A stretch of 33,298 nt of DNA from Streptomyces oceani (lineage in GTDB: Bacteria; Actinomycetota; Actinomycetes; Streptomycetales; Streptomycetaceae), in assembly GCF_001751245.1 (NCBI RefSeq), contig NZ_LJGU01000158.1, positions 1-33,298 on the forward strand, written 5' to 3'. Under the pieces are notes generated by a model that did not search any database, was not told the DNA's origin, and saw nothing but the letters and a program-made list of their open reading frames with translations. Positions 8,370-15,482 of this stretch are shown in pieces. The translations under genes and the position numbers were made by a program. The number at the start of each line of letters is the position of its first letter. Positions within the stretch are counted from its first letter, which is position 1.

Positions 8370-8402
8370 GTACTCATCGCGTACTCATCGAGTGCTCATC
8401 GC
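8370..8402. repeat. Three tandem 11-mers in the ylxR-infB spacer
   Basis: GTACTCATCGC, GTACTCATCGA and GTGCTCATCGC follow each other without gaps at 8370-8380, 8381-8391 and 8392-8402. In the transcript they read GCGATGAGTAC-like. They lie 62-94 nt upstream of the infB start. The spacing of about one helical turn would suit repeated protein binding; the function is unknown. Confidence 0.7.
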
Positions 8403-8464
8403 AATCTCGACCTACTTTCGACTCGCGAGGTACCTCATCCCGCGTGCTGTCCACGAGGGCTCTC

Positions 8465-8746
8465 TTACGGTGTTACCTGCGGTGTGGTCTGCAGCTTCGC
8501 GGTGTCGAGCGGACCGCGGGACCGAAAGGACCGCTGGAACGCCCGGCGCCGAACCGCCAGATCGACACAGGCTCGTACAGGATGCACATAAGCACCCCGG
8601 CCCGGCAGCGTACCGCGAAGATCGGGAACGCATCGCCCCTCGACCAACACCACACGCAACAGGTCACGCTTGACCGATTGTTCCCGACAGCCCACACAAG
8701 TGCGCAGAGGGCATGCTCGACCACGCGTCCGGCCGGACCGTTCCAA
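8465..8746 (-). CDS. ylxR: YlxR family RNA-binding protein (DUF448)
   Basis: YlxR is a small basic protein encoded between nusA and infB in many bacteria. The family has been reported as nucleic-acid binding and linked to nucleoid function or RNase P, but its role is not settled. The diagnostic RTCVGCRE motif (residues 15-22) and the GRGAYVHPVRACVDLAVRRRAF block are both present. The 93-residue length is normal. The start is the TTG at 8746-8744: GGGGAGG (8752-8758) lies 5 nt upstream and no in-frame ATG or GTG fits as well. A 9-bp hairpin (8761-8784) abuts that Shine-Dalgarno, so a rare start codon and a stem together suggest limited or regulated translation. It lies 95 bp from nusA and 156 bp from infB. 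Confidence 0.93.
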   Translation of the reverse strand: MERSGRTRGRACPLRTCVGCREQSVKRDLLRVVLVEGRCVPDLRGTLPGRGAYVHPVRACVDLAVRRRAFQRSFRSRGPLDTAKLQTTPQVTP

Positions 8747-8760
8747 TTCTACCTCCCCAT

Positions 8761-8784
8761 CACACCCGTTCTCGCACGGGTGTG
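8761..8784 (-). promoter_or_regulatory. Hairpin directly upstream of the ylxR ribosome-binding site
   Basis: CACACCCGT (8761-8769) pairs perfectly with ACGGGTGTG (8776-8784) around a 6-nt loop. In the transcript it lies between the nusA stop and the ylxR Shine-Dalgarno, ending 2 nt before that site. Candidates are a nusA terminator/attenuator or a translational control stem for ylxR. Confidence 0.55.
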
Positions 8785-8841
8785 GGCTCGCTCACCGGGA
8801 CCGCGTCACCCTCGGCGAGCGTCTCGCTCCACGGCCGGGTG

Positions 8842-9873
8842 TCAGCTCGTGCTCTCCTCCGGGCTGCCGACCACGCCCTGTCCCGAATCCGCTCCCGCGG
8901 GCGCCGTGTCCGGTCGGATGTCGATGCGCCAGCCGGTCAGCCGCGCCGCCAACCGGGCGTTCTGGCCTTCCTTCCCGATGGCCAGGGACAGCTGGTAGTC
9001 GGGGACCGTGACCCGGGCGGAACGCGCCGCCAGATCGACGATGTCCACCTTGCTGACCCGGGCCGGTGACAGTGCGTTGGCCACCAGTTCGGCCGGGTCC
9101 TCGGACCAGTCGACGATGTCGATCTTCTCGCCGTACAGCTCCGCCATCACGTTGCGCACCCGGCCACCCATCGGCCCGATGCAGGCGCCCTTGGCGTTCA
9201 GCCCCGAGCGGGTGGACCGTACGGCGATCTTCGTACGGTGTCCCGCCTCCCGCGCGATCGCCGCGACCTCCACCGAGCCGTCGGTGATCTCCGGGACCTC
9301 CAGCTCGAAAAGCTGCTTGACGAGGTTCGGATGCGTACGCGACAGCGTCACCGACGGCCCGCGCACGCCCTTGGCGACCCGCACCACGTACGTACGCAGC
9401 CGGGTGCCGTGCGCGTAGTCCTCGCCGGGCACCTGCTCCTGTGGGGGCAGGATCGCCTCCAGCTTGCCGATGTCCACCAGCACGCTCTTCGGGTCCTTGC
9501 CCTGCTGCACGACGCCGGTCACGACGTCGCCCTCCCGACCGGCGTACTCCCCGAAGGTCACCTCCTCCTCGGCGTCCCGCAGCCGCTGCAGGATGACCTG
9601 CTTCGCCGTGGTGGCGGCGATCCGCCCGAAACCGGTCGGGGTGTCGTCGAACTCGCGCGGCTCCGCGCCTTCCTCCAGCTCGTCCGGGCTCTCCCTGGCC
9701 CACACCGTCACGTGACCGCTCTGCTGGTCCAGCTTGACCCGGGCGTCCCGGTGGCTTCCCTCGGTGCGGTGATACGCGATCAGCAGTGCTGATTCGATCG
9801 CCTCCACGAGCAGGTCGAAGGACACCTCCTTCTCCCGCACCAGTCCCCGCAGGGCACTCATATCGATGTCCAC
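8842..9873 (-). CDS. nusA: Transcription termination/antitermination factor NusA
   Basis: NusA binds RNA polymerase and nascent RNA and modulates pausing, termination and rRNA antitermination. The 343-residue protein has the N-terminal RNAP-binding domain (1-110, starting MDIDMSALRGLVREKEV), an S1 domain (about 115-195, GDVVTGVVQQGKDPKSVLVDIG), then KH1 (GLNAKGACIGPMGGRVRNV) and KH2 (DYQLSLAIGKEGQNARLAARL). As in other actinobacteria it lacks the C-terminal acidic repeats of the E. coli protein. The GTG at 9873 has AGGAGG 7 nt upstream, inside the rimP 3' end. The rimP stop is only 2 nt before it, so the genes are coupled. A hairpin follows the gene before ylxR. Confidence 0.98.
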   Translation of the reverse strand: MDIDMSALRGLVREKEVSFDLLVEAIESALLIAYHRTEGSHRDARVKLDQQSGHVTVWARESPDELEEGAEPREFDDTPTGFGRIAATTAKQVILQRLRDAEEEVTFGEYAGREGDVVTGVVQQGKDPKSVLVDIGKLEAILPPQEQVPGEDYAHGTRLRTYVVRVAKGVRGPSVTLSRTHPNLVKQLFELEVPEITDGSVEVAAIAREAGHRTKIAVRSTRSGLNAKGACIGPMGGRVRNVMAELYGEKIDIVDWSEDPAELVANALSPARVSKVDIVDLAARSARVTVPDYQLSLAIGKEGQNARLAARLTGWRIDIRPDTAPAGADSGQGVVGSPEESTS

Positions 9874-9875
9874 GG

Positions 9876-10415
9876 CTACGCCTCCTCCTGCCCGTCGTCC
9901 TCGTCGGCCGCGGACGTGTCGTCTGCCTTGCGCTCAGCGGCCTTGCGATTGAACTCGACCTCGACACGTGCCGCGCTGATCTCGTCGAAGGCCAGTCTCC
10001 GACTGGTGGGCTTGCGCCCCTTCACTCCGGGGACCTCGAGATCCACGCCCTCGTCGTCGACGGCGCCGACGCGTGCGACCAGTTCCCCACCCTCGGCCAG
10101 CCGCAGCTTCACCAGCCGCCCGGTCGCGCGGCGGTAGTGCCGCGGCTCCGTCAACGGCCGTTCCGCGCCCGGTGACGTCACCTCGAGGACGTACGACTCG
10201 GAACCCATCGCGTCGGAGTCGTCCAGAGCCTCGGACATCAGACGGCTCAGTTCGGCACAGGTGTCGAGCTGCACACCGTCGTCCGAGTCGACCACCACGC
10301 GAAGAATCCGCCGCTTGCCCGCGGGCGTCACCGTGACCTCCTCCAGGTCCAGTTCGCGCGCGCTGACGAGGGGCTCCAGCAGTCCGCGAAGCCGCTCGTT
10401 CTGGGTGGTGCTCAT
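9876..10415 (-). CDS. rimP: Ribosome maturation factor RimP
   Basis: RimP is needed for 30S subunit maturation. From the ATG at 10415 it encodes 179 residues: an N-terminal alpha/beta domain (RLRGLLEPLVSARELDLEEV, then RILRVVVDSDDGVQLDTCAELSR) and a C-terminal SH3-like domain (RHYRRATGRLVKLRL), with an acidic tail. The ATG at 10415 is preferred over an upstream in-frame start because GAGGAG lies 8 nt before it and the encoded N-terminus fits the family. RimP is the first gene of the nusA-infB cluster. Its stop is 2 nt from the nusA start. Confidence 0.97.
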   Translation of the reverse strand: MSTTQNERLRGLLEPLVSARELDLEEVTVTPAGKRRILRVVVDSDDGVQLDTCAELSRLMSEALDDSDAMGSESYVLEVTSPGAERPLTEPRHYRRATGRLVKLRLAEGGELVARVGAVDDEGVDLEVPGVKGRKPTSRRLAFDEISAARVEVEFNRKAAERKADDTSAADEDDGQEEA

Positions 10416-10472
10416 CCGGGTGACTCCTCGGCCGCTTCTGCTGTTGTCGGGGACTTCTCGTGTCGGGGTCAA

Positions 10473-10478
10473 AGCCTA
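10473..10478 (-). promoter_or_regulatory. Candidate -10 element for the rimP operon
   Basis: TAGGCT on the minus strand fits the TANNNT consensus for the main Streptomyces sigma factor and would give a leader of about 50 nt before the rimP ATG. The -35 position shows only TCGGCG at 17-bp spacing, which is poor, so this is tentative. Confidence 0.3.
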
Positions 10479-10683
10479 TCGTCTGCGGTGACCCGCGCCG
10501 ACCGGGTTCCGACCGACCCGGCTGACGGGCTTCGACGGCCCTGCGTACGGCGGGGGTTCCCGAAGAGACCCGAAGCAGGCGCGCCAGGGATCACGGCCGT
10601 ACTCACGGCACGGACCACGGCAGTTGCGCCGCTGGAGTGCGTCACGCGCGTGCCGAACCCCTCCCACGGGGCCGAACCGGTAA

Positions 10684-10710
10684 TCACACAGGTACTCTCA
10701 CCTGGCGTGA
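10684..10710. promoter_or_regulatory. Interrupted inverted repeat upstream of the lipoprotein gene
   Basis: TCAC-N2-AGGT (10684-10693) mirrors ACCT-N3-GTGA (10700-10710) around a 6-nt centre. It lies about 100 nt before the ATG at 10808 and could be an operator for a dimeric regulator. No family motif was recognised. Confidence 0.35.
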
Positions 10711-10807
10711 TCCCGTTGCCGGCCACGGTCCGACAGCGCGTGACCGCACCGTGCCAGCCCTCGACCCCGTGGCCACGCGGGGACGCACGTCCCTCAGGGA
10801 GCGCAGC

Positions 10808-11317
10808 ATGCCGCCCAGGTCGTCCCGCGACGCAGCACAGCCGGGCAGAAGAGTCCTCCTGGCCGGTGTGGCGGGGTCCGTCGGCGTCCTCGGGCTGGGC
10901 AGCGGCTGCTCCGCGGACGGGTCCTCCGAGGAAGGGAACTCCGGGACAGCACGACGGCTGCGCCAACGGGCCGCGGCGGACAGCCGAGCACTACTGCTGA
11001 CGTACGACCGCACCACCGAGGCGCACCCGGACCTGTCCGAGCCGCTCGCCCCGCTTCGCGCGGCCGTCGCGCGACACAGCACCGCGCTCGCCGACGAACG
11101 TGGCCCGAGCCCGGACGCCTCGGCTTCGCCAACCCCTGACCGTATCCCCGAGAAGCGGGGCGACGCGCTCGACGCCCTCGCCGACGCGGAACGCCGCACG
11201 GCCGACTCCCGTTCGCGCGACCTCCTGGAGGCACCGCCCGAACTCGCCAGGCTGCTCGCCTCGGTGGCCGCCGCCGGTGCCGCGCACAGCTACCTGCTCA
11301 CGGAGCAAGACGTATGA
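10808..11317 (+). CDS. Predicted lipoprotein, partner of DUF4439 protein
   Basis: From the ATG at 10808 (CAGGGAG 7 nt upstream) the product has 169 residues. An N-terminal basic segment ending in RR is followed by a hydrophobic stretch LLAGVAGSVGVLGLGSGCS, giving a lipobox-like GSGC near residue 35, so it is probably exported and lipidated; the lipobox is imperfect. The twin arginine may mean Tat export. The mature part is helical, Ala/Arg/Glu-rich, and could be a helical bundle. It overlaps the DUF4439 gene by 4 nt (ATGA), so the two are co-translated. I recall a similar pair (Rv2843/Rv2844) beside rimP and proS in M. tuberculosis, implying an old actinobacterial unit. Function unknown. Confidence 0.8.
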   Translation: MPPRSSRDAAQPGRRVLLAGVAGSVGVLGLGSGCSADGSSEEGNSGTARRLRQRAAADSRALLLTYDRTTEAHPDLSEPLAPLRAAVARHSTALADERGPSPDASASPTPDRIPEKRGDALDALADAERRTADSRSRDLLEAPPELARLLASVAAAGAAHSYLLTEQDV

Positions 11318-11802
11318 CCAGCGCCGAACCGGCCACAGCCGAGACCACCTCCCGGGCCAGTATCCGGACCGCCGCCGACCGCGGCTCCGAACTCGACGCC
11401 GCACAGGCCGCGTTGGCCGCCGAGCACGCCGCGATCTACGGGTACGGCGTCGTCGGCGGGCGAATCTCGGACGAGCGCCGGCAGGAGGCCCGCGGTGCCT
11501 ACGACGCCCACCGCGCCCGCCGGGACGCCCTCCAGCGCGCCATACGAGACCTGGGCGGCGAGCCCGAGCCGGCCGCCGCCGCGTACGCCCTGCCGTTCGA
11601 CGTGCCGGACGGTGCGGCCGCGGTCCGGCTCGCCGCCGAGTTGGAGGACCGGGTGGGAGCGGTGTACGCCGACCTGGTACGCGCGAGCACGGGAGCGCGC
11701 CGCCGGGACGCCGCCGGGGCACTCCGGGAGGCGGCCGTACGGGCGGTGCGCTGGCGCGGCAGTGGGCCGGCCTTTCCCGGTCTGTCCGAGAAGCGCGCCT
11801 GA
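11314..11802 (+). CDS. DUF4439 ferritin-like domain protein
   Basis: The 162-residue protein matches the DUF4439 family, a predicted ferritin-like four-helix bundle. The helix AAQAALAAEHAAIYGYGVVG carries the E-x-x-x-I-Y-x-Y pattern seen in the family, and a second helix contains AAAVRLAAELEDRVGAVYADL. I cannot see a complete di-iron ligand set (ExxH pairs), so metal binding is not established. The ATG at 11314 overlaps the stop of the lipoprotein gene. The codon pattern is typical of the host. A gap of 103 bp follows before the next plus-strand gene. Confidence 0.82.
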   Translation: MTSAEPATAETTSRASIRTAADRGSELDAAQAALAAEHAAIYGYGVVGGRISDERRQEARGAYDAHRARRDALQRAIRDLGGEPEPAAAAYALPFDVPDGAAAVRLAAELEDRVGAVYADLVRASTGARRRDAAGALREAAVRAVRWRGSGPAFPGLSEKRA

Positions 11803-11905
11803 CCCGGCGGGACGGTGACCGGCGTGCCCCACCCGCGTAACCCTGCCGGATGTCGCTCCCGTAGCGTCGACTCGGCCCGTCCTCTCCTTGGAAAGGCTCC
11901 CCGGC

Positions 11906-12826
11906 ATGCCCTCCGTACTCCCCCTCGATCCTCCGCGGCGACTCGTACGTGCCCTGGGCAGTCGCCCGGACAGCTCGCTGACCAGCGGCTGGCTGACGGG
12001 GCTACCGGCGCTCCTGGAGCGCGTGCTGGAGCACTGGGAGTTGGCTCCCGAGCGAGTGGTGTCGCCGGGTGGGCGGGGCAGTCTGGTGGTGCTCGTACGC
12101 CGCCCGGACGGCTCCCCGGCGGTGCTGAAGCTGGCGGCGCCACCCGCCTCCGCGGCGGTTGCGGAGGCGGCGGCGTTGGCGCACTGGAACGGCTGGGGCG
12201 CGGTGCGCCTGCTGCGCACGTTGCCCGCCGAGGGCGCCCTGCTGCTCGAACAGTTGCACGGCGAGGTGTCGCTGCGTTCGCTCCCGGACGCGAAAGCCAT
12301 GCTGGAGGCGGCCTCCGCGGCCCGCCGGCTGTGGGTGACGCCGCCGGCCGAGCACCCCTTCCGTACCGTCGCCGAGCACACCTCGGTGGAAACGGACACC
12401 CTGCGCGCGCACGCCCCCGCCGAGGCGCACGCGCTGGTTGACGAGGCGCTGGAGCTGCGCGAGACGCTCGTGGGCGACGCGGCCGAAGCCCTCCTCCTGC
12501 ATGGCGACTTCCGGCAGGGAGCGGTGCTGGCCGCGGACTCGGAGCGCGCCCCGTGGCTTGCGGTGGGTCCCGAGCCGCTGGTGGGCGAGCGAGCGTACGA
12601 CCTGGCCAGGCTGGTCCGGGACCGGCTGCACGACCTGATGGCCTCCGCGGGCGCGCCGGCGGCCACCAGACGTCGTATCAACAAGCTGGCGGAGGCCCTG
12701 GACGTCGATCCGGACCGGTTGCGTGGCTGGACGCTGTACCGCGCGGCGGCTTCCGGGACCCGGCACCTGGCGAGTGGGAACCGGGAGGACGGCGAGGCCC
12801 TGTTGGAGTTCGCGAGCTGGCTCTGA
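11906..12826 (+). CDS. Aminoglycoside phosphotransferase-fold protein, probably catalytically impaired
   Basis: The 306-residue product resembles the APH(6)/hydroxyurea-resistance kinase family: a Gly-rich N-lobe (GGRGSLVVLVRRPDG followed by AVLKLAAPP), a hinge (ALLLEQLHGE) and a C-lobe loop LLHGDFRQGAVL. In active members the loop reads HGD-x-H-x-x-N and is followed by an Ile-Asp-Pro metal-binding motif. Here the Asn position is Ala and the Asp is Gly (WLAVGPEPLVGERAYDL). Both metal-ligand positions therefore look lost although the fold and the LVG-x-x-AYDLA segment are kept, so it may be a pseudokinase or a ligand-binding protein. The ATG at 11906 is preferred over a TTG at 11888 because GGAAAGG lies 9 nt before it. 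It converges on proS. Confidence 0.8.
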   Translation: MPSVLPLDPPRRLVRALGSRPDSSLTSGWLTGLPALLERVLEHWELAPERVVSPGGRGSLVVLVRRPDGSPAVLKLAAPPASAAVAEAAALAHWNGWGAVRLLRTLPAEGALLLEQLHGEVSLRSLPDAKAMLEAASAARRLWVTPPAEHPFRTVAEHTSVETDTLRAHAPAEAHALVDEALELRETLVGDAAEALLLHGDFRQGAVLAADSERAPWLAVGPEPLVGERAYDLARLVRDRLHDLMASAGAPAATRRRINKLAEALDVDPDRLRGWTLYRAAASGTRHLASGNREDGEALLEFASWL

Positions 12827-12921
12827 ACGGCGTCTGAACAGCGACGCAGCGAGCCGGGCGGACCGCGCTCCCAGCACGCCGTCGTCCGGGCCGGCCGCCC
12901 CCGGTCAGGCTGTCTTCCCGG

Positions 12922-14631
12922 TCAGCCCCGGTACACCGCGGCGATCGCCTCGGTGACCGGAAGCTCCGTACGCTCGCCGGTGCGGCGGTCCTTCACCTCG
13001 ACCAGTCCGTCCTTCGCTCCACGCCCCACGATCAGGATCGTGGGCACGCCGATCAGCTCCGCGTCGGTGAACTTCACCCCCGGCGAGACGCCCGGCCGGT
13101 CATCGACCAACACCCGCGCCCCGGCCTCGCCGAGCCGCTCCGCGACCTCCAGCGCCAGTTCCGTCTGCGCCGCCTTGCCCGCCGCGACGACATGCACGTC
13201 GGCTGGGGCGACCGCGCGCGGCCAGCACAGTCCCTGCGCGTCGGCGGACTGTTCGGCCAGCGCCGCCACCACCCGGGACACGCCGATGCCGTACGAGCCC
13301 ATGGTGACTCGGACCGGCTTGCCGTCCTGTCCCAGCACGTCGAACTCGAAGGTGTCGGCGTACTTCCGACCGAGCTGGAAGATATGGCCGATCTCGATGG
13401 CCCGGTCAAGCTCGATGCCGGTGCCGCACTCGGGGCACGGGTCACCGGGCTCGACCACGACCACGTCCAGGTAGCGGTCCACCTCGAAGTCCCGCCCGCA
13501 GACGACGTGCCGAGCGTGCGTGTCCGGCTTGTTGGCACCGGTGACCCAGGCCGTGCCCGGTGCCACCCGCGGGTCCGCGATATAGCGGAACGCCTTGCCC
13601 GCCATGCCGCCCTGCGGGCCGACGTAGCCGCGTACGAGGTCAGGCCGGTCGGCGAAGTCGTCAGCCGTCACCAACTCCACCTCAGCGGGGGCCAGTTGCT
13701 CCCCAAGTTTGCCCATGTCGACCTCACGGTCGCCGGGCACCGCGACGGCGACGATCTCGCCGTCCACCTTGACCAGCAGGTTCTTCAGGGTCGCCGAGGC
13801 GGGCACGCCCACCTGGGCGGCCAGCGTCTCGATGGTGGGGGTGTCCGGGGTGTCCAGTTCCTCGACCGGCGGGTGGCCGGTGGCCTCGGCCGGCCGCACG
13901 GTCGTCGTCACGGCTTCGGTGTTGGCGGCGTAGCCGCAGGAAGGGCAGTTGACGAAGGTGTCCTCGCCGGCCGCGGCCGGGGCCAGGAACTCCTCCGAGG
14001 CCGATCCGCCCATGGCCCCCGAGGTCGCGGACACGATCCGGTAGTCCAGCCCGAGACGTTCGAAGATCCGCTGGTACGCGCCCCGGTGCAGGGCGTACGA
14101 CTCGGCGAGAGCCTCGTCGCTCACGTCGAAGGAGTAGGCGTCCTTCATGGTGAACTCGCGCCCACGCAGCACGCCGGAGCGAGGCCGCGCCTCGTCCCGG
14201 TACTTCGTCTGAATCTGGTAGGCGATCACCGGCAGATCCTTGTACGAGGCGCACTGACCCTGCACGACCTGTGTGAAGATCTCCTCGTGGGTGGGCCCCA
14301 GGAGGTAGTCGCCGCCCTTGCGGTCCCGGAGCCGGAAGAGCAGGTCGCCGTACTCCTCGTACCGCCCGGACTGCTCGTACGGCTCCCTGGGCAGCAGGGC
14401 TGGCAGCAGCACCTCCTGGCCGCCGATGGCGTCCATCTCCTCCCGTACGACGCGGGAGACGTTGTCCAGCACCTGCTTGCCCAGCGGCAGCCAGGTCCAG
14501 ATGCCGGCAGCGGTACGGCGTACGTAACCAGCCCGCACGAGCAGCTTGTGGCTGGTCGTCTCGGCGTCGGCCGGGTCGTCGCGCAGCGTCTTCAGCATCG
14601 ACCGGGACAAGCGCTGGACACGGGCTGCCAT
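12922..14631 (-). CDS. proS: Prolyl-tRNA synthetase (bacterial type)
   Basis: This class II aminoacyl-tRNA synthetase charges tRNA(Pro). From the ATG at 14631 (AGGAG 5 nt upstream) it has 569 residues. Visible are the N-terminal MAARVQRLSRSMLKTLRDDP, motif 2 RDEARPRSGVLRGREFTMKD (from residue 145), an inserted editing (INS) domain about 225-405 with CPSCGYAAN (from 229) and CPEC (from 399), motif 3 GSYGIGVSRVVAAL (from 445) and a C-terminal anticodon-binding domain ending ELPVTEAIAAVYRG. The INS domain identifies the bacterial form, which hydrolyses mischarged Ala-tRNA(Pro). A GNAT gene lies 80 bp upstream on the same strand. Confidence 0.97.
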   Translation of the reverse strand: MAARVQRLSRSMLKTLRDDPADAETTSHKLLVRAGYVRRTAAGIWTWLPLGKQVLDNVSRVVREEMDAIGGQEVLLPALLPREPYEQSGRYEEYGDLLFRLRDRKGGDYLLGPTHEEIFTQVVQGQCASYKDLPVIAYQIQTKYRDEARPRSGVLRGREFTMKDAYSFDVSDEALAESYALHRGAYQRIFERLGLDYRIVSATSGAMGGSASEEFLAPAAAGEDTFVNCPSCGYAANTEAVTTTVRPAEATGHPPVEELDTPDTPTIETLAAQVGVPASATLKNLLVKVDGEIVAVAVPGDREVDMGKLGEQLAPAEVELVTADDFADRPDLVRGYVGPQGGMAGKAFRYIADPRVAPGTAWVTGANKPDTHARHVVCGRDFEVDRYLDVVVVEPGDPCPECGTGIELDRAIEIGHIFQLGRKYADTFEFDVLGQDGKPVRVTMGSYGIGVSRVVAALAEQSADAQGLCWPRAVAPADVHVVAAGKAAQTELALEVAERLGEAGARVLVDDRPGVSPGVKFTDAELIGVPTILIVGRGAKDGLVEVKDRRTGERTELPVTEAIAAVYRG

Positions 14632-14711
14632 GGGAACTCCTGCGTGCGGATCGTGGTGAGAACAGGAGGTTATCGGCTGTCCCCCGCTGGTACGAAATGC
14701 GCTCCGCCCGC

Positions 14712-15281
14712 TCAACGCCGCCGCAGCGGCAACAGCGCCCCCATGACCACGTACGGACTGGGCGCGGACGGGAAGCGTACTCCGCAGGCGAGGTCACGGT
14801 AGCCGAGCGAGCGGTACAGCGCGCGTGCCGGGCTCTCCCGGTCCAGCGCGGAAAGCAGCGAGCGCGGCTCGGACACCCCCTCGGTCAGCAGGGTGATCAG
14901 TCGCCGGCCGATACCGCGGTGCTGGAACGCCGGATGCACGTGCAGTTCGGTGATGACGAAGGCGTCGGTGAGCCAGGCGTCGTTGCCCTCCTGCCTCAGG
15001 TAGGGATGCACCACCGTCGACCACCACTGGGTACGGTCGTTGGGCATGCCGTAGCCGAAGCCGACCAGCCGCCCGTCGACCGTCGACGCGCCGTACGCCC
15101 GCGCGCCGGGCGTCGCCAGGTGCCGCAGGACGATGTGACGGCGGACGCCCACCTCGTCGTCGGTGAGCCCGAAGGCGACCGCCTGCACCGCGAGCGCCTC
15201 GTCCACCGACGCGGCAAGGTCGATCGGTCCGACGAAGACCTCCCGCGGGTCCGGGGGGATCGCCCCGGTGGCATGCAGCAT
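14712..15281 (-). CDS. GNAT family N-acetyltransferase
   Basis: The 189-residue protein has the GNAT acetyl-CoA site: strand AFVITELHVHPAF followed by QHRGIGRRLITLL, the Q-x-x-G-x-G pyrophosphate loop, and the late ALYRSLGYRDL motif. An N-terminal extension precedes the domain (GAIPPDPREVFVGPIDLAAS). The substrate cannot be read from the sequence. The ATG at 15281 has no Shine-Dalgarno, but TAACCT lies 7 nt before it, which fits a leaderless mRNA starting at the ATG. It lies just upstream of proS. I recall a similar gene next to proS in Streptomyces. Confidence 0.88.
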   Translation of the reverse strand: MLHATGAIPPDPREVFVGPIDLAASVDEALAVQAVAFGLTDDEVGVRRHIVLRHLATPGARAYGASTVDGRLVGFGYGMPNDRTQWWSTVVHPYLRQEGNDAWLTDAFVITELHVHPAFQHRGIGRRLITLLTEGVSEPRSLLSALDRESPARALYRSLGYRDLACGVRFPSAPSPYVVMGALLPLRRR

Positions 15282-15288
15282 AGCGGCG

Positions 15289-15294
15289 AGGTTA
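15289..15294 (-). promoter_or_regulatory. Candidate -10 of a leaderless GNAT mRNA
   Basis: TAACCT (minus strand) ends exactly 7 nt before the ATG at 15281, the distance expected when transcription starts at the start codon. No Shine-Dalgarno is present. No good -35 is visible. Confidence 0.35.
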
Positions 15295-15425
15295 CTAGGC
15301 GGAGGCCCTGCTCGGTGCCTCGTTCCCGAGTCCGGCCGGCGGGCTGGCTCGGCGGGGCTCAGCCGAGCCGGACCGTGGGCCGGGCCGCGCGCCGGTGACC
15401 GACACGAGTCGCGGGGACGTGCTGT

Positions 15426-15479
15426 GGGGGCGTGTGCTGAGGGGGGCGTGTGCTGAGGGGGGGCGTGTGCTGAGGGGGG
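15426..15479 (+). repeat. G-tract tandem array with identical 10-nt spacers
   Basis: Four G-tracts of 5, 6, 7 and 6 bases (15426-15430, 15441-15446, 15457-15463, 15474-15479) are separated by three identical 10-nt spacers CGTGTGCTGA. The array starts 3 nt past the stop of the DUF4081-GNAT gene in its direction of transcription. The plus strand could fold as a long-loop G-quadruplex. The minus-strand transcript is a C-rich, G-poor repeat of the kind Rho uses for loading. Confidence 0.85.
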
Positions 15480-15482
15480 ACG

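Larger units (their letters stand above)
10416..10807. promoter_or_regulatory. Divergent intergenic region rimP / lipoprotein gene
   Basis: These 392 bp separate the minus-strand rimP operon from the plus-strand lipoprotein gene and must hold both promoters. No convincing coding frame was found. Visible are a TAGGCT hexamer on the minus strand (10473-10478), a CCGGGT/ACCCGG inverted repeat (10502-10521) and a larger interrupted inverted repeat (10684-10710) on the lipoprotein side. Confidence 0.55.

Noticed and set aside
8473..8724. Alternative minus-strand frame with GTG start over ylxR
   Set aside because: The YlxR motif RTCVGCRE is in the frame starting with TTG at 8746, which also has the Shine-Dalgarno.
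15282..15482. CRISPR-like repeat array
   Set aside because: The repeats at 15426-15479 are G-tracts with 10-nt identical spacers; CRISPR arrays have longer conserved repeats, unique spacers and nearby cas genes, none of which is present.
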